This document shows positions 27,215 to 37,262 of a stretch of 64,000 nucleotides of DNA, piece after piece (position 1 is the stretch's first letter; each line of letters begins with the position of its first letter). The notes beneath the pieces are model-generated. The model was given only the letters and a program-made list of their open reading frames with translations, did not search any database and was not told where the DNA came from. The DNA lies in contig NZ_PYVW01000002.1 in the NCBI RefSeq assembly GCF_003056355.1, forward strand, positions 434,001-498,000. The letters run 5' to 3'. The translations under genes and the position numbers were made by a program. The DNA is from Devosia naphthalenivorans. Its GTDB lineage: Bacteria > Pseudomonadota > Alphaproteobacteria > Rhizobiales > Devosiaceae.

Positions 27215-28051
27215 GGTTTTGGTGGGGCTCTGATCGGCCCCACCGATGGCCTCCCCACAAGGGGTTGACCCTTTTCCACCGGGTCATTCCCGCGAAAGAG
27301 GGAACCTGCGTTGACGATGGTTGGGGGGGAACAGAGGTTCCCGCTTTCGCGGGAATGACGTTGTGGTTTAGATCGACCTCCACCTCACCCGGCATTCCCG
27401 CACCCTAGATGAGGGTTTTACCCCTCACCTCCACATCCACTGTTGCTTCCCTCGGGCTTGGCCCAAGGGTCTCTCGTCGCTTGTGCCGTGGGGAGAGTGG
27501 CCCTCGGGTCGAGCCCGAGGGAAACGCGGTGGGTGGGGGAGGTGGTGCCGTACACGGGCGGGCGGCGAGGGTGTGAGATGGTGCCACATACTCGATCGTC
27601 ACCCTTGGGCTTGACCCAAGGGGAGTGTTTACTTTGTGCGCTTTTCCCACCGGGTCATTCCCGCGAAAGCGGGAACCTCCGTTGGCGATGGTTGCAAGGG
27701 GAAACAGAGGTTCCCGCTTTCGCGGGAATGACGTTGTGGTTTAGATGGAGATGAGGGTTTTTACCCTTCGCCCCTTCACCCACTGTGCTTCCCTCGGGGT
27801 TGGCCGAGGGTCTCTCGTCGCTTGTACCGTGGGGAGAGTGGCCCTCGGGTCGAGCCCGAGGGAAACGCGGTGGGTGGGGGAGGTGGTGCCGTACACGGGT
27901 GGCGAGGGGGTGAGACGGTGCCAGATATCGGTGGATGGTTCGAACCAGCTTGCGGCTGTGGCGGGATCTCGGGATGGATCCCGGCTCAAGGCCGGGATGA
28001 CATCGGGGGTGGTGGTGGGCAGCGGTAACAGGCTGGACGTTTCGGCGGGGC
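27215..28051. repeat. Repeat-rich gap with a duplicated composite module
   Basis: No gene is seen in about 840 bases. Two copies of one module occur: 27283-27571 and 27654-27903. Each holds a hairpin with 25-base arms (27283-27307/27335-27359, one mismatch; 27654-27678/27708-27732, perfect), then a block around TCTCTCGTCGCTTGT...GTGGCCCTCGGGTCGAGCC...GTACACGGG. A third repeat type, GGATCCCGGCTCAAGGCCGG, lies at about 27973-28000 and recurs near 37.07 kb. Confidence 0.85.
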
Positions 28052-28276
28052 TCACCCCTCCTGCGTCGCGCTGAGCGGCACATCCATGCCCTGGTCGGCG
28101 TATTCACGCAGTTTGTTGCGCATGGTGCGGATGGAAATGCCCAGGATTTGGGCGGCGTGGGTTCGGTTGCCCTCGGTTTGTTGCAGGGTGGCGAGGATCA
28201 GGTCGCGTTCGACATCGCTGGCACGCAGGCCGACAAGGGCCTGGGTGACGCTGGGGTCGGGTTCGAAGTCGTACAT
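28052..28276 (-). CDS. Fis-type HTH protein, FlbD C-terminal-like
   Basis: This 74-residue protein consists almost wholly of a Fis-type DNA-binding domain: ASDVERDLILATLQQTEGN, RTHAAQILGISIRTMRNKL. This resembles the C-terminal domain of the flagellar regulator FlbD but lacks its receiver and AAA domains. The ATG at 28276 starts a MYDFEPDPSV leader; the longer frame is not credible. A CtrA-type site lies 59 bp upstream, suggesting cell-cycle control. A role in flagellar or cell-cycle regulation is an inference. Confidence 0.78.
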   Translation of the reverse strand: MYDFEPDPSVTQALVGLRASDVERDLILATLQQTEGNRTHAAQILGISIRTMRNKLREYADQGMDVPLSATQEG

Positions 28277-28334
28277 TTCAGTCGCTTTCTGAGCCCCCAA
28301 ACTTGAACTCAGATGCCGACAAGGCTGGGCCCTT

Positions 28335-28353
28335 ATGGTTAAGGCGAGGTTAA
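28335..28353 (-). promoter_or_regulatory. CtrA-type binding site
   Basis: On the reverse strand the site reads TTAACCTCGCCTTAACCAT, exactly TTAA-N7-TTAA with the extended TTAACCAT half known for CtrA. It is 59 bp upstream of the Fis-type gene start and lies downstream of the GH4 terminator. Confidence 0.65.
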
Positions 28354-28365
28354 TGAAAACCCAAC

Positions 28366-28392
28366 GGCCCCGACGCTTTTCGCATCGGGGCC
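28366..28392 (-). terminator. Terminator of the alpha-galactoside operon
   Basis: An 8-bp perfect stem GGCCCCGA/TCGGGGCC with an 11-base loop lies just past the stop of the GH4 gene at 28428. On the reverse strand it is followed by GTTGGGTTTTC. Confidence 0.65.
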
Positions 28393-28427
28393 GCATTTGG
28401 AAGCAGGGGAGGAGGTTGCGCCGCGAA

Positions 28428-29795
28428 TTACGCCACGCGCTGCTTCCGGGAACCACGGGCCCATTCCGGCAACCAGGTGCCGTGGGCTTCGGTGAGGTCG
28501 TCGACCAAATTCCAGATCTGCTCGAGATCCAGTTCGGCGGCGGTGTGTGGGTCCATCATCGCGGCATGGTAGATGTGCTCGCGGTTTTCCTCAATCAGTG
28601 CGCGAACGGTGAGTTCCTGCACGTTGATGTTGGTGCGGATGAGTGCCGTCAGCTGCGGCGGCAATTCGCCAATATAGGTCGGCTGCAGGCCGTTTTCGTC
28701 AACCAGGCACGGCACTTCAACCGCTGCGTTGTTAGGCAACGAGGTGATCACGCCATTGTTGCGCAGATTGCCGTAGATTACGGAGGGCTCGCCCGTCCAC
28801 ACCGAATTGACGATGGAGGAGGCGTATTCCTTGGACTGCTTGACCTCGATGCGGTCGGCCTTGCGGTAGTCCTCGGAGGTCTTTTTCCACTTGGCGATCT
28901 GCTCGACGCAGCGCTTGGGATATTCATCGAGCGGAATGCCAAACTTCTCGATCAGGTCCTCGCGGCCTTCCTTGATGAAATAGGGCGTGTACTCGGCGAA
29001 GTGCTCGGAGCTTTCGGTGACGAAATAGCCCAGGCGCGTCATCATCTCGTAGCGCACCTTGTTCGGGCAGCGCGGGTTCCAGGTCGGCTTGGGGGCCTTG
29101 CCCGACGCATAGGCCTTGAGCAGCTCGGGATAGAGATCCTTGTAGGAGCCGTCGGGCTGGCGATGCTCAAACTTGAGGTAGAACGCCATGTGGTTGATGC
29201 CGGCGGAACGGTAGCGGATTTCCTCGTAGGGAATGTCGAGGTCGTTCGCCAATTCCATTGCGGTGCCCTGCACGGAGTGGCAGAGGCCAACCTGCTTGAT
29301 GGTGGGGTATTTTTCCGAGATGGCCCAGGTGTTGATGGCCATGGGGTTGACGTATTGCAGCATGATCGCTTCGGGCGCGACCTGCAGCATGTCTTCGCAG
29401 ATGCTCCACAGATGGGGCACGGTGCGCAGGCCGCGCATGATGCCGCCGACGCCCAGGGTGTCGGCGATGGTCTGGCGCAAATTATACTTCTTGGGGACTT
29501 CGAAATCGACCACGGTCGAGGGCTCGTAGCCGCCGATCTGGAAGCAGACGACCACGAAATTGGTGCCGTCCAGCGCCTGGCGCTGGTTGGAGTAGGTTTC
29601 GACGGTTGCCGAAACACCCAGCGTGGCGATCAGTTTTTTTGCGATCACTTCGCTTTCTTCGAGGCGGGTCGGATTGATGTCCATCAAGCGGATGGTGGCG
29701 CCGGCCAGAGCCGGGCGCTGCAGGATATCGCCGACGATGTTCTTCATGAACACGGCAGAGCCGGCGCCGATAAAGGTGATCTTTGGATTTGCCAT
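28428..29795 (-). CDS. GH4 alpha-galactosidase (MelA/AgaL-like)
   Basis: This 455-residue family-4 enzyme hydrolyses alpha-galactosides using NAD and manganese. It has cofactor loop GAGSAVFMKN (residues 10-19), YVNPMAINTW near 145, Cys-His motif GLCHSVQGTA near 169 and AGINHMAFYLKF near 197. It resembles classic MelA more than the GH4 gene at 25760. Last gene of the operon, 10 bp after the ATPase gene. In Sinorhizobium meliloti the agp locus pairs AgaL enzymes with a similar transporter. Confidence 0.9.
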   Translation of the reverse strand: MANPKITFIGAGSAVFMKNIVGDILQRPALAGATIRLMDINPTRLEESEVIAKKLIATLGVSATVETYSNQRQALDGTNFVVVCFQIGGYEPSTVVDFEVPKKYNLRQTIADTLGVGGIMRGLRTVPHLWSICEDMLQVAPEAIMLQYVNPMAINTWAISEKYPTIKQVGLCHSVQGTAMELANDLDIPYEEIRYRSAGINHMAFYLKFEHRQPDGSYKDLYPELLKAYASGKAPKPTWNPRCPNKVRYEMMTRLGYFVTESSEHFAEYTPYFIKEGREDLIEKFGIPLDEYPKRCVEQIAKWKKTSEDYRKADRIEVKQSKEYASSIVNSVWTGEPSVIYGNLRNNGVITSLPNNAAVEVPCLVDENGLQPTYIGELPPQLTALIRTNINVQELTVRALIEENREHIYHAAMMDPHTAAELDLEQIWNLVDDLTEAHGTWLPEWARGSRKQRVA

Positions 29796-29804
29796 TAATT
29801 GCTC

Positions 29805-31475
<1,671 letters not shown>

Positions 31476-31486
31476 GTGCCGGCTCC

Positions 31487-32674
31487 TCAATAGGGGTCGA
31501 TTGCGTCGCGCAGGCCATCGCCCAGCGCATTGAACGCAAAGACGGTGATCAGCACGAAGACAACGGGGGACAGGATCCACGGATAGGAGCCGATCACCGA
31601 AAAAGTGCCGGTATCCTGCAGCATCAGGCCCCAGGAGATCAGCGGCGGCTTCACGGCAAAGCCGAGGAAGCCGAGGAAGCTTTCGAGCAGCACCACGCTC
31701 GGGATGGCCAGGGTGACGGCCACGATGATGTGGCTGAGCACGTTGGGCAGGATGTGGCGGGTGATGATGCGGCTATCGGTGGCGCCCACGGCGATGGCGG
31801 CGCGCACATAATCGATGCGGGCCAGCGACAGCGTCTTGGAACGCACCTCGCGGCTCAATTGCGCCCAGCCCAGCACCGCCATCACGAAAATGACGAAGGT
31901 GAGGAAGACGTTGGAGGGCGCCGTTACCGGGATCAGCGAGGTGAGCGCGAGATAAAGCGGCAGTTGCGGGAAGGCGAGGACGAAATCGACGAACCGCTGC
32001 ACCCAGCTATCGAAGCGACCCCCGATATAGCCCGAGGTGATGCCCACCAGCGTGCCGACGATGGTGGTGAGGGTCACGACGGCCAACGCGATCATCAGCG
32101 AGATGCGCGAGCCGATGATGCCGCGCGAAAGAATATCGCGGCCGAATTTGTCGGTCCCCAGCAATTGGATCGGCCGCCCATCGGTGGAGCCGAAGAAGTG
32201 GATATTGGACGGAATGAACCAGAAGAATTTATAGGCGTGGCCTCTAACGAAGAAGCCGGTTGGCGTCGGGTTGTCCTTGATCAGGCCGGTCAGGGGCTGG
32301 AAAGTGATGGGGTCGAACTCACCCGTGTCCCCGATGGGGTAGACATAGGGGATAAGGCTGAAATTGCCGTCGGGATCCTCGAAGGCGATAACGTCGGGTG
32401 GCGCAAACGGCAGGTTCGCCTGCTTGGGGTCCATCGGCGCGAAGAAATCGGCAAAGATCGAGATCACCAGCATGAGGACGACCAGGATCAGCCCGATCAT
32501 GCCCATGGGCGAGCGCTTGAAGCGGCGCCATACCAGGGTAGCATAGCCTTCGTTGCCGGAGCCGTAGCGGGACGCGGCGGGTGCGTTGTCCGCTTCCTGG
32601 GCCGGAGTGGGGGCTGGGCCGCCGCCGGCATCGGTGGGCAGGGGAATGGAGGGGCGGGACTCGATATCGGTCAT
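31487..32674 (-). CDS. ABC transporter permease (DppC/AgpC-like)
   Basis: This 395-residue permease has a disordered Pro/Ala-rich N-terminus (1-45), a first membrane helix at about 58-77, a periplasmic loop of about 110 residues, and five C-terminal helices. The EAA-type loop reads YVRAAIAVGATDSRIITRHILPN. Membrane partner of the 336-residue permease, overlapping its stop by 4 bp. Substrate probably alpha-galactosides from context. Confidence 0.9.
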   Translation of the reverse strand: MTDIESRPSIPLPTDAGGGPAPTPAQEADNAPAASRYGSGNEGYATLVWRRFKRSPMGMIGLILVVLMLVISIFADFFAPMDPKQANLPFAPPDVIAFEDPDGNFSLIPYVYPIGDTGEFDPITFQPLTGLIKDNPTPTGFFVRGHAYKFFWFIPSNIHFFGSTDGRPIQLLGTDKFGRDILSRGIIGSRISLMIALAVVTLTTIVGTLVGITSGYIGGRFDSWVQRFVDFVLAFPQLPLYLALTSLIPVTAPSNVFLTFVIFVMAVLGWAQLSREVRSKTLSLARIDYVRAAIAVGATDSRIITRHILPNVLSHIIVAVTLAIPSVVLLESFLGFLGFAVKPPLISWGLMLQDTGTFSVIGSYPWILSPVVFVLITVFAFNALGDGLRDAIDPY

Positions 32675-33681
32675 TCGTTGCCTCCTCCCAGGCGCACCCG
32701 GGGATCAAGCGCCACCAGCAGGATGTCGGAAATGATGTTGCCGATGATCAGCGTGGCGGCGAGGACCAGCATGAAGGTTGCGGTGACGTACACGTCGCCC
32801 ACACCCATGGAGCCCACGATGGCAGGGCCGACGGTGGCAAGGCCGAAGACGATGGCGACTTCGATTTCGCCAGTCAGCATATAGGGCAGCACCACGCCCT
32901 GGTAGGCGACGAGCGGATGGAGCGCGTTGGGCACGGCGTGCTTCATGATCACGGCGCCTTCGGGCAGGCCCTTGGCTCGCGCTGTCTCGATATATTGGGA
33001 ATTGAGCACGTCGAGCAGATTGGCCCGCATGACGCGCATATTGTAGGCGAGGCCGCCGAACGTGGCGATGAAGATTACCGGCCAGATGTGGGTCATCAGG
33101 TTGACGAACTTGTCCCAGCTCCAGGGCGCGCCCCCATAGCGGGCGGAGAAGAACATGCCCACTTCCGAAACGTTCATGCGGAAGACCAGGACATAGAGGA
33201 TGACGATCGCGAGGAGAAAACGCGGGATGGTCATGCCCAGGAAGGAAATGATCCCCAGGCCCGTGTCGATCCAGGAATACTGGCGGGTCGCCGCGACGAT
33301 GCCCAGGCCAATGCCGAGCAGGGATGCCAGCAGGTGGCAGACCAGCGCCAAGGCGATGGTTGCGGGCAGGCGCTCGGCGACGACCTGGCCGACTTCCTTG
33401 TTGTAGTAGAAGGAATGGCCGAAATCGAAGCGGGTGACGATGCCGGTGATCCAGCGGAAATACTGCACGATCATCGGATCGTTGAGGCCATTGGCTTGGC
33501 GATAGAGCTCGGCCTGAATCTCGGCCTGCTCGGGAGTGGCGCCGCCCTGGTTCACGGCCATCGCCCGGATGTAGTCGCCATAATCGCCGGGAGGCGCCTG
33601 GATGATTGCGAAGGTCACGATGCTGAGCAGAAACAGCAGCGGGATCGCGCCCAGTATGCGCATGGTCAGAAATCGAAGCAT
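32671..33681 (-). CDS. ABC transporter permease (DppB/AgpB-like)
   Basis: This 336-residue permease has six predicted helices, an N-terminal helix (ILGAIPLLFLLSIVTFAII) and the EAA loop YIETARAKGLPEGAVIMKHAVPNAL. The ATG at 33681 follows GGAGG. It is second in the operon after the binding-protein gene, with 167 bp of repeat-containing sequence between. Confidence 0.92.
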   Translation of the reverse strand: MLRFLTMRILGAIPLLFLLSIVTFAIIQAPPGDYGDYIRAMAVNQGGATPEQAEIQAELYRQANGLNDPMIVQYFRWITGIVTRFDFGHSFYYNKEVGQVVAERLPATIALALVCHLLASLLGIGLGIVAATRQYSWIDTGLGIISFLGMTIPRFLLAIVILYVLVFRMNVSEVGMFFSARYGGAPWSWDKFVNLMTHIWPVIFIATFGGLAYNMRVMRANLLDVLNSQYIETARAKGLPEGAVIMKHAVPNALHPLVAYQGVVLPYMLTGEIEVAIVFGLATVGPAIVGSMGVGDVYVTATFMLVLAATLIIGNIISDILLVALDPRVRLGGGNE

Positions 33682-33725
33682 GTGGCCTCCAGATAGGGCG
33701 GGATCGCTTCGCAATCACCGGACGG

Positions 33726-33835
33726 TACCTCCCCCTTGACGGGGGAGGCTAGGAGGGGGTGCGAGAGCCCGCATATATGGGCCAACCAACCCCCACCCCT
33801 TGATCCCTCCCCGCAAGGGGGAGGGTGTCGACTGC
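33726..33835. repeat. GC-rich paired-hairpin repeat, copy 1
   Basis: Two internal hairpins, CCTCCCCCTTGACGGGGGAGG and CCCTCCCCGCAAGGGGGAGGG, flank a variable centre with GGAGGGGGTG and CCCCCACC arms. The same arrangement recurs at about 42940-43045. It sits inside the operon, between the binding protein and first permease, where such hairpins often protect the upstream mRNA and raise binding-protein levels. Confidence 0.8.
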
Positions 33836-33848
33836 GACATTAGCTAAA

Positions 33849-35936
33849 TCAAACCGGACCGGCGCCGCCGGGCTCGCCCGGCAGGGTTTCGGGGTGCAGT
33901 TCGTAGTCGCCCTGCTTGTCTTCAGGAACGAACAGGCGTTCACGCATGACGCTGTCTTCAGCCCAGTTGAACTGGAAGATCGGGGCGCCCGCCGGAATAT
34001 TGGCGAAACGCTTGTTGATGATCAGCGCACCTGGGTACTGGGTCAGCCCGACCGAGTAGACGTTCTCGGTGAAGAGCTTCTGGTACTGCTTCATCAGTTC
34101 GGCACGTTCGGTGGTGTCGCTGGAGGCGATGAACTTGTTCACCACGTCCACCAGTTCCTGCTCGAAGGGGAGCAGGTCCACCGTGCCGTCCGTTCCCGCC
34201 TTGTGGAACGTGTGGGTGCGTGGGCCGACGGGGGCGAGGGTGGTCGTGCCCTGGACAACGGAGACCATTTCGGCGCCCTGGCGTTCCACACCCCAGTCGA
34301 ACTGGCCGGACTGGGCCATGTCGTCGCGGGCCGTGCCCGTCTGGAAGTTCGCGATGACGCGGATGCCGAGCGGCTCCATCATCGCGATCACGCCTTCGGC
34401 AAGGTTGGTATCGGTGCCGTAGTCGGTGTTGGCGAGCAGGGTAATTTCGACGTCCGCGCCACCAGCCTTGTCGGCCGGGAAGTTGCGGATGCCGTTGCCG
34501 TCCGTATCAGTCAGCCCCAGGCCATCGAGCAACGCGTTGGCCGCTTCTAAATTATAGGGATAATAGACGGTGGACGCCTTGTCGTAATAGGTCGTGCCGG
34601 CATAGAGGCCACCGGGATAGATGGCGGTGAACGGACCACGCACCAGAGAGTCGCCCAGGCGCTGGCGATCAACGGCGATCGAGACGGCCTTGCGGAAGTC
34701 CAGCTCGCGATTGAGTTCGCGGACGGCCTGGCCGCGGGCATCGGGCTCACCCCAGCCATTGGCCGAGAGGTTCATGCGCAGGGCATAGCCGATGGTGCGG
34801 GCACCGAACTGCAGGCGGGCGGGAGCGCTGTCCTCGGCGGAACGCTTGAGCGATTCCACGAAGCTTTCGGCCTGTTCGAGGTTGGCGAAATCGCCTGAAC
34901 CGGCAACAGCCTGAACGTCGCGGTCCGCCCAGGTCGAGAGGCGATAGTGCATCTCGTTGAGGTAGGGGAGCTGGTTGCCGTTCTCGTCGACCTTCCAGTA
35001 GTAGGGGTTGCGGCGCATGACGATGATGTCGTCAGCCCGATATTCCACCGGCACCCAGGCGCCCATCACGGGCATGTTCATGAATTCGGGCGGGAAGGCG
35101 TTCTTGTATTCCTGGTAGGTATTGTCCGGATTGTACTTGGGATGCTGGGGCTTGAGAATGTGGCTCGGGCCCGGGCAGAAGGAGTCATAGGCCATCGCGT
35201 AGAGATATTGCGTCGGCCGGACTTCTTCGAAGGTCCACTTGACGGTGTACTCGTCGATTGCCTCGAGCGTCGTGCCGACGCCGAAACGTTCAGGCGTTCC
35301 GGTGCCCGAAGGCACGGCGCTGACATTGGGGTCGTTGACGTTGTCTTCCCAATAAAACATCAGGTCTTCGGAATCGAAGGGGTCGCCGTCGGACCATTTT
35401 GCGCCTTCGATCAGGTGCATGGTCAGCTCGTGGCCGTCCTCGGACCATTCCCAGCTCTTGGCCAGGTTCGGCAGGGGCTCAAGCTCCTCAGCCTTGATCT
35501 GGAACAGGGGGCCGTTCCGCGTCAAACATTCTGAAAGGCCGATATCGATGCCACCCCAACCCTGGGACTGGCCACCGATATAGTTCCAGCCTTCGGGCCG
35601 GCCGCCGATGACGTGGCGCATGGTGTCGCCATAGACGCCGATGCCGTCAGGCATGTTGCCGGTCTTGAAAACCAGCGGCTCCTTGGGCAGGCGCTCGGCG
35701 ACGGGCGGCAAAGTGCCGGCCTCGACATATTTCGAGGTTACCCAATCGGGTTCATGGTATTCTGGAAGCGCCTTGAATTCGAGCATGTCGCCGACGCTCA
35801 CGAATACCGGTTCGCTCTGGGCGGCGAACTCCGGCGGATCCGGAAGCTCACCGGTCAATTCCTGGGCCGAAATCGCCATAAGCGAAACGCCCAGCATCAA
35901 GCCTGCCCCGCCAAGGGCAAATGCGTGCTTTTTCAT
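33849..35936 (-). CDS. ABC transporter substrate-binding protein (DppA/AgpA-like)
   Basis: This 695-residue periplasmic solute-binding protein of family 5 is larger than peptide-binding members (about 530). It has a signal peptide (MKKHAFALGGAGLMLG...SAQE), the family block LAKSWEWSEDGHELTMHLIEGAKWSDG near 145-170, and FRKAVSIAVDRQRLGDSL near 417. S. meliloti AgpA, an alpha-galactoside binding protein, has this size and fold. The ATG at 35936 follows GGGAGG. First gene of the operon, divergent from the MelR/AgpT-like regulator. Confidence 0.88.
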   Translation of the reverse strand: MKKHAFALGGAGLMLGVSLMAISAQELTGELPDPPEFAAQSEPVFVSVGDMLEFKALPEYHEPDWVTSKYVEAGTLPPVAERLPKEPLVFKTGNMPDGIGVYGDTMRHVIGGRPEGWNYIGGQSQGWGGIDIGLSECLTRNGPLFQIKAEELEPLPNLAKSWEWSEDGHELTMHLIEGAKWSDGDPFDSEDLMFYWEDNVNDPNVSAVPSGTGTPERFGVGTTLEAIDEYTVKWTFEEVRPTQYLYAMAYDSFCPGPSHILKPQHPKYNPDNTYQEYKNAFPPEFMNMPVMGAWVPVEYRADDIIVMRRNPYYWKVDENGNQLPYLNEMHYRLSTWADRDVQAVAGSGDFANLEQAESFVESLKRSAEDSAPARLQFGARTIGYALRMNLSANGWGEPDARGQAVRELNRELDFRKAVSIAVDRQRLGDSLVRGPFTAIYPGGLYAGTTYYDKASTVYYPYNLEAANALLDGLGLTDTDGNGIRNFPADKAGGADVEITLLANTDYGTDTNLAEGVIAMMEPLGIRVIANFQTGTARDDMAQSGQFDWGVERQGAEMVSVVQGTTTLAPVGPRTHTFHKAGTDGTVDLLPFEQELVDVVNKFIASSDTTERAELMKQYQKLFTENVYSVGLTQYPGALIINKRFANIPAGAPIFQFNWAEDSVMRERLFVPEDKQGDYELHPETLPGEPGGAGPV

Positions 35937-36046
35937 AAAACCTCCCATTAGCAACAGGACGGCTGGCCGCCGCAGGCCGGACGTGCTTCCGGCCTCGCTC
36001 TGTGCTGACAGGAGCAAATGGTACGCCTTGCCATCGGTGAAGCAAT

Positions 36047-36071
36047 CCGGAATGATAGAGACTTATTCCGG
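36047..36071. promoter_or_regulatory. Inverted repeat in divergent promoter region
   Basis: CCGGAAT-N11-ATTCCGG is a perfect 7-bp inverted repeat between the binding-protein gene and the AraC-type gene, 25 bp before the latter's ATG. It is a candidate regulator site, though AraC proteins usually prefer direct repeats. Confidence 0.45.
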
Positions 36072-36096
36072 TTTTCTAAGATTATAACGGATAAGT

Positions 36097-37020
36097 ATGA
36101 TTGATGAGAAGCCCGTGGCAGGGCGATCCAGACGCGGCAGTCCACCCAAGCCCACGCCAAGGCCGGACCGGAGCTTCTACTCCTCCGGCAAGGCGTTCGG
36201 GCGGTTCGGCATCCGCTCGTTTCCGCCCCAGATCATGCCGGAACCGCACAGCCACGGTCATATCGAATTCAACTGGTTGACCCGTGGCAGGATGGACTAC
36301 CAGTTCGACGGCGGCCCCTGCAGCATCGGTCAGGAGCGGCTGGTGGCCTTCTGGGCCGGCATTCCACACCAGACAATCGGCCTCGATGGTGCCGACGAGG
36401 CCAGGCAGATCAACATCTACCTGCCCATGGATGCGTTTCTCGAAATGCCGCAACTGGGGCGCCTCACCGAAACGCTGATGGGAGGCGGGGTGATCCAGCT
36501 CAGCCCCGATTGCATCGGGCTGGAAACGCTGGAGCGTTGGCACCAGGATTATCGCAGCGGCAATTCGCTGCGGACCGATATCGTGCGCACCGAGATTGGC
36601 ACCATGTTCCGGCGGGCGGCGATCACCGGATGGGATTTGCTGCTGCCGGCCTGGGTGGAAGAGGGGACGGGAACGCGCACCCGCACGGGTTCGCCGGTGC
36701 GCTATGTGGTGCGCATGGTGCGCCATATCGTGGAGAACATCGCCGATCCGCTCAGCGCCGAAAGCATCGCCGAAGTGGTGGGGCTGCATCCCAACTACGC
36801 CACCAACCTCTTCACCAAGGTGATGCGCATATCGGTGCAGAAATTCGTGGTCCGCATGCGCTTGATCCGCGCCCGCTCACTGCTGTTCGACGGCAGCCTT
36901 TCCATCGCCAACGTGGCGTTTCAATCGGGGTTCGTGAGCCAGACGCAGTTCTACGAGCACTTTCGCAAGGCATATGGGATGACGCCGAGCCAAATGCGCA
37001 AGGATACGATAGAGGGGTGA
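36097..37020 (+). CDS. AraC-family regulator (MelR/AgpT-like)
   Basis: This 307-residue protein has a basic N-terminus, a cupin domain with MPEPHSHGHIEFNWLTRGRM near 46-65 as in MelR, and a C-terminal double helix-turn-helix. The first HTH includes SAESIAEVVGLHPNYATNLF and the second ANVAFQSGFVSQTQFYEHFRK. Divergent from the transport operon, so it is the likely activator of alpha-galactoside uptake, as AgpT is in S. meliloti. Confidence 0.88.
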   Translation: MIDEKPVAGRSRRGSPPKPTPRPDRSFYSSGKAFGRFGIRSFPPQIMPEPHSHGHIEFNWLTRGRMDYQFDGGPCSIGQERLVAFWAGIPHQTIGLDGADEARQINIYLPMDAFLEMPQLGRLTETLMGGGVIQLSPDCIGLETLERWHQDYRSGNSLRTDIVRTEIGTMFRRAAITGWDLLLPAWVEEGTGTRTRTGSPVRYVVRMVRHIVENIADPLSAESIAEVVGLHPNYATNLFTKVMRISVQKFVVRMRLIRARSLLFDGSLSIANVAFQSGFVSQTQFYEHFRKAYGMTPSQMRKDTIEG

Positions 37021-37060
37021 GGGGTGTTGTCGGGGCACAGGGCTTCCGAAACCACGGTGT

Positions 37061-37251
37061 CATCCCGGCCTTGAGCCGGGATCCATCTTGAGATGTTGGA
37101 CTGGTCGGTAGGCGCTCTATCCACCTAAAACTTGTCGCAGTGGATAGGATTGACGCAGTAGACCTCATCCTGAGCCTGTCGAAGGACGAGGTCGTGGCAC
37201 GCACCCTCCACTCGCTCGACCTCGTGGTTCGACAGGCTCACCATGAGGTCT
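37061..37251. repeat. Two dispersed repeats after the AraC gene
   Basis: At 37061-37087 is TCATCCCGGCCTTGAGCCGG, shared with about 27973-28000. At 37160-37251 is a full palindrome of the CTTGTCGAA family, with outer arms AGACCTCAT...ATGAGGTCT. It separates the convergent AraC and ychF genes. Confidence 0.8.
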
Positions 37252-37262
37252 AATGGACTGGT

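Noticed and set aside
27283-27732. CRISPR array
   Set aside because: The repeats are palindromic, only two copies of the hairpin are present, and there are no regular spacers or cas genes.
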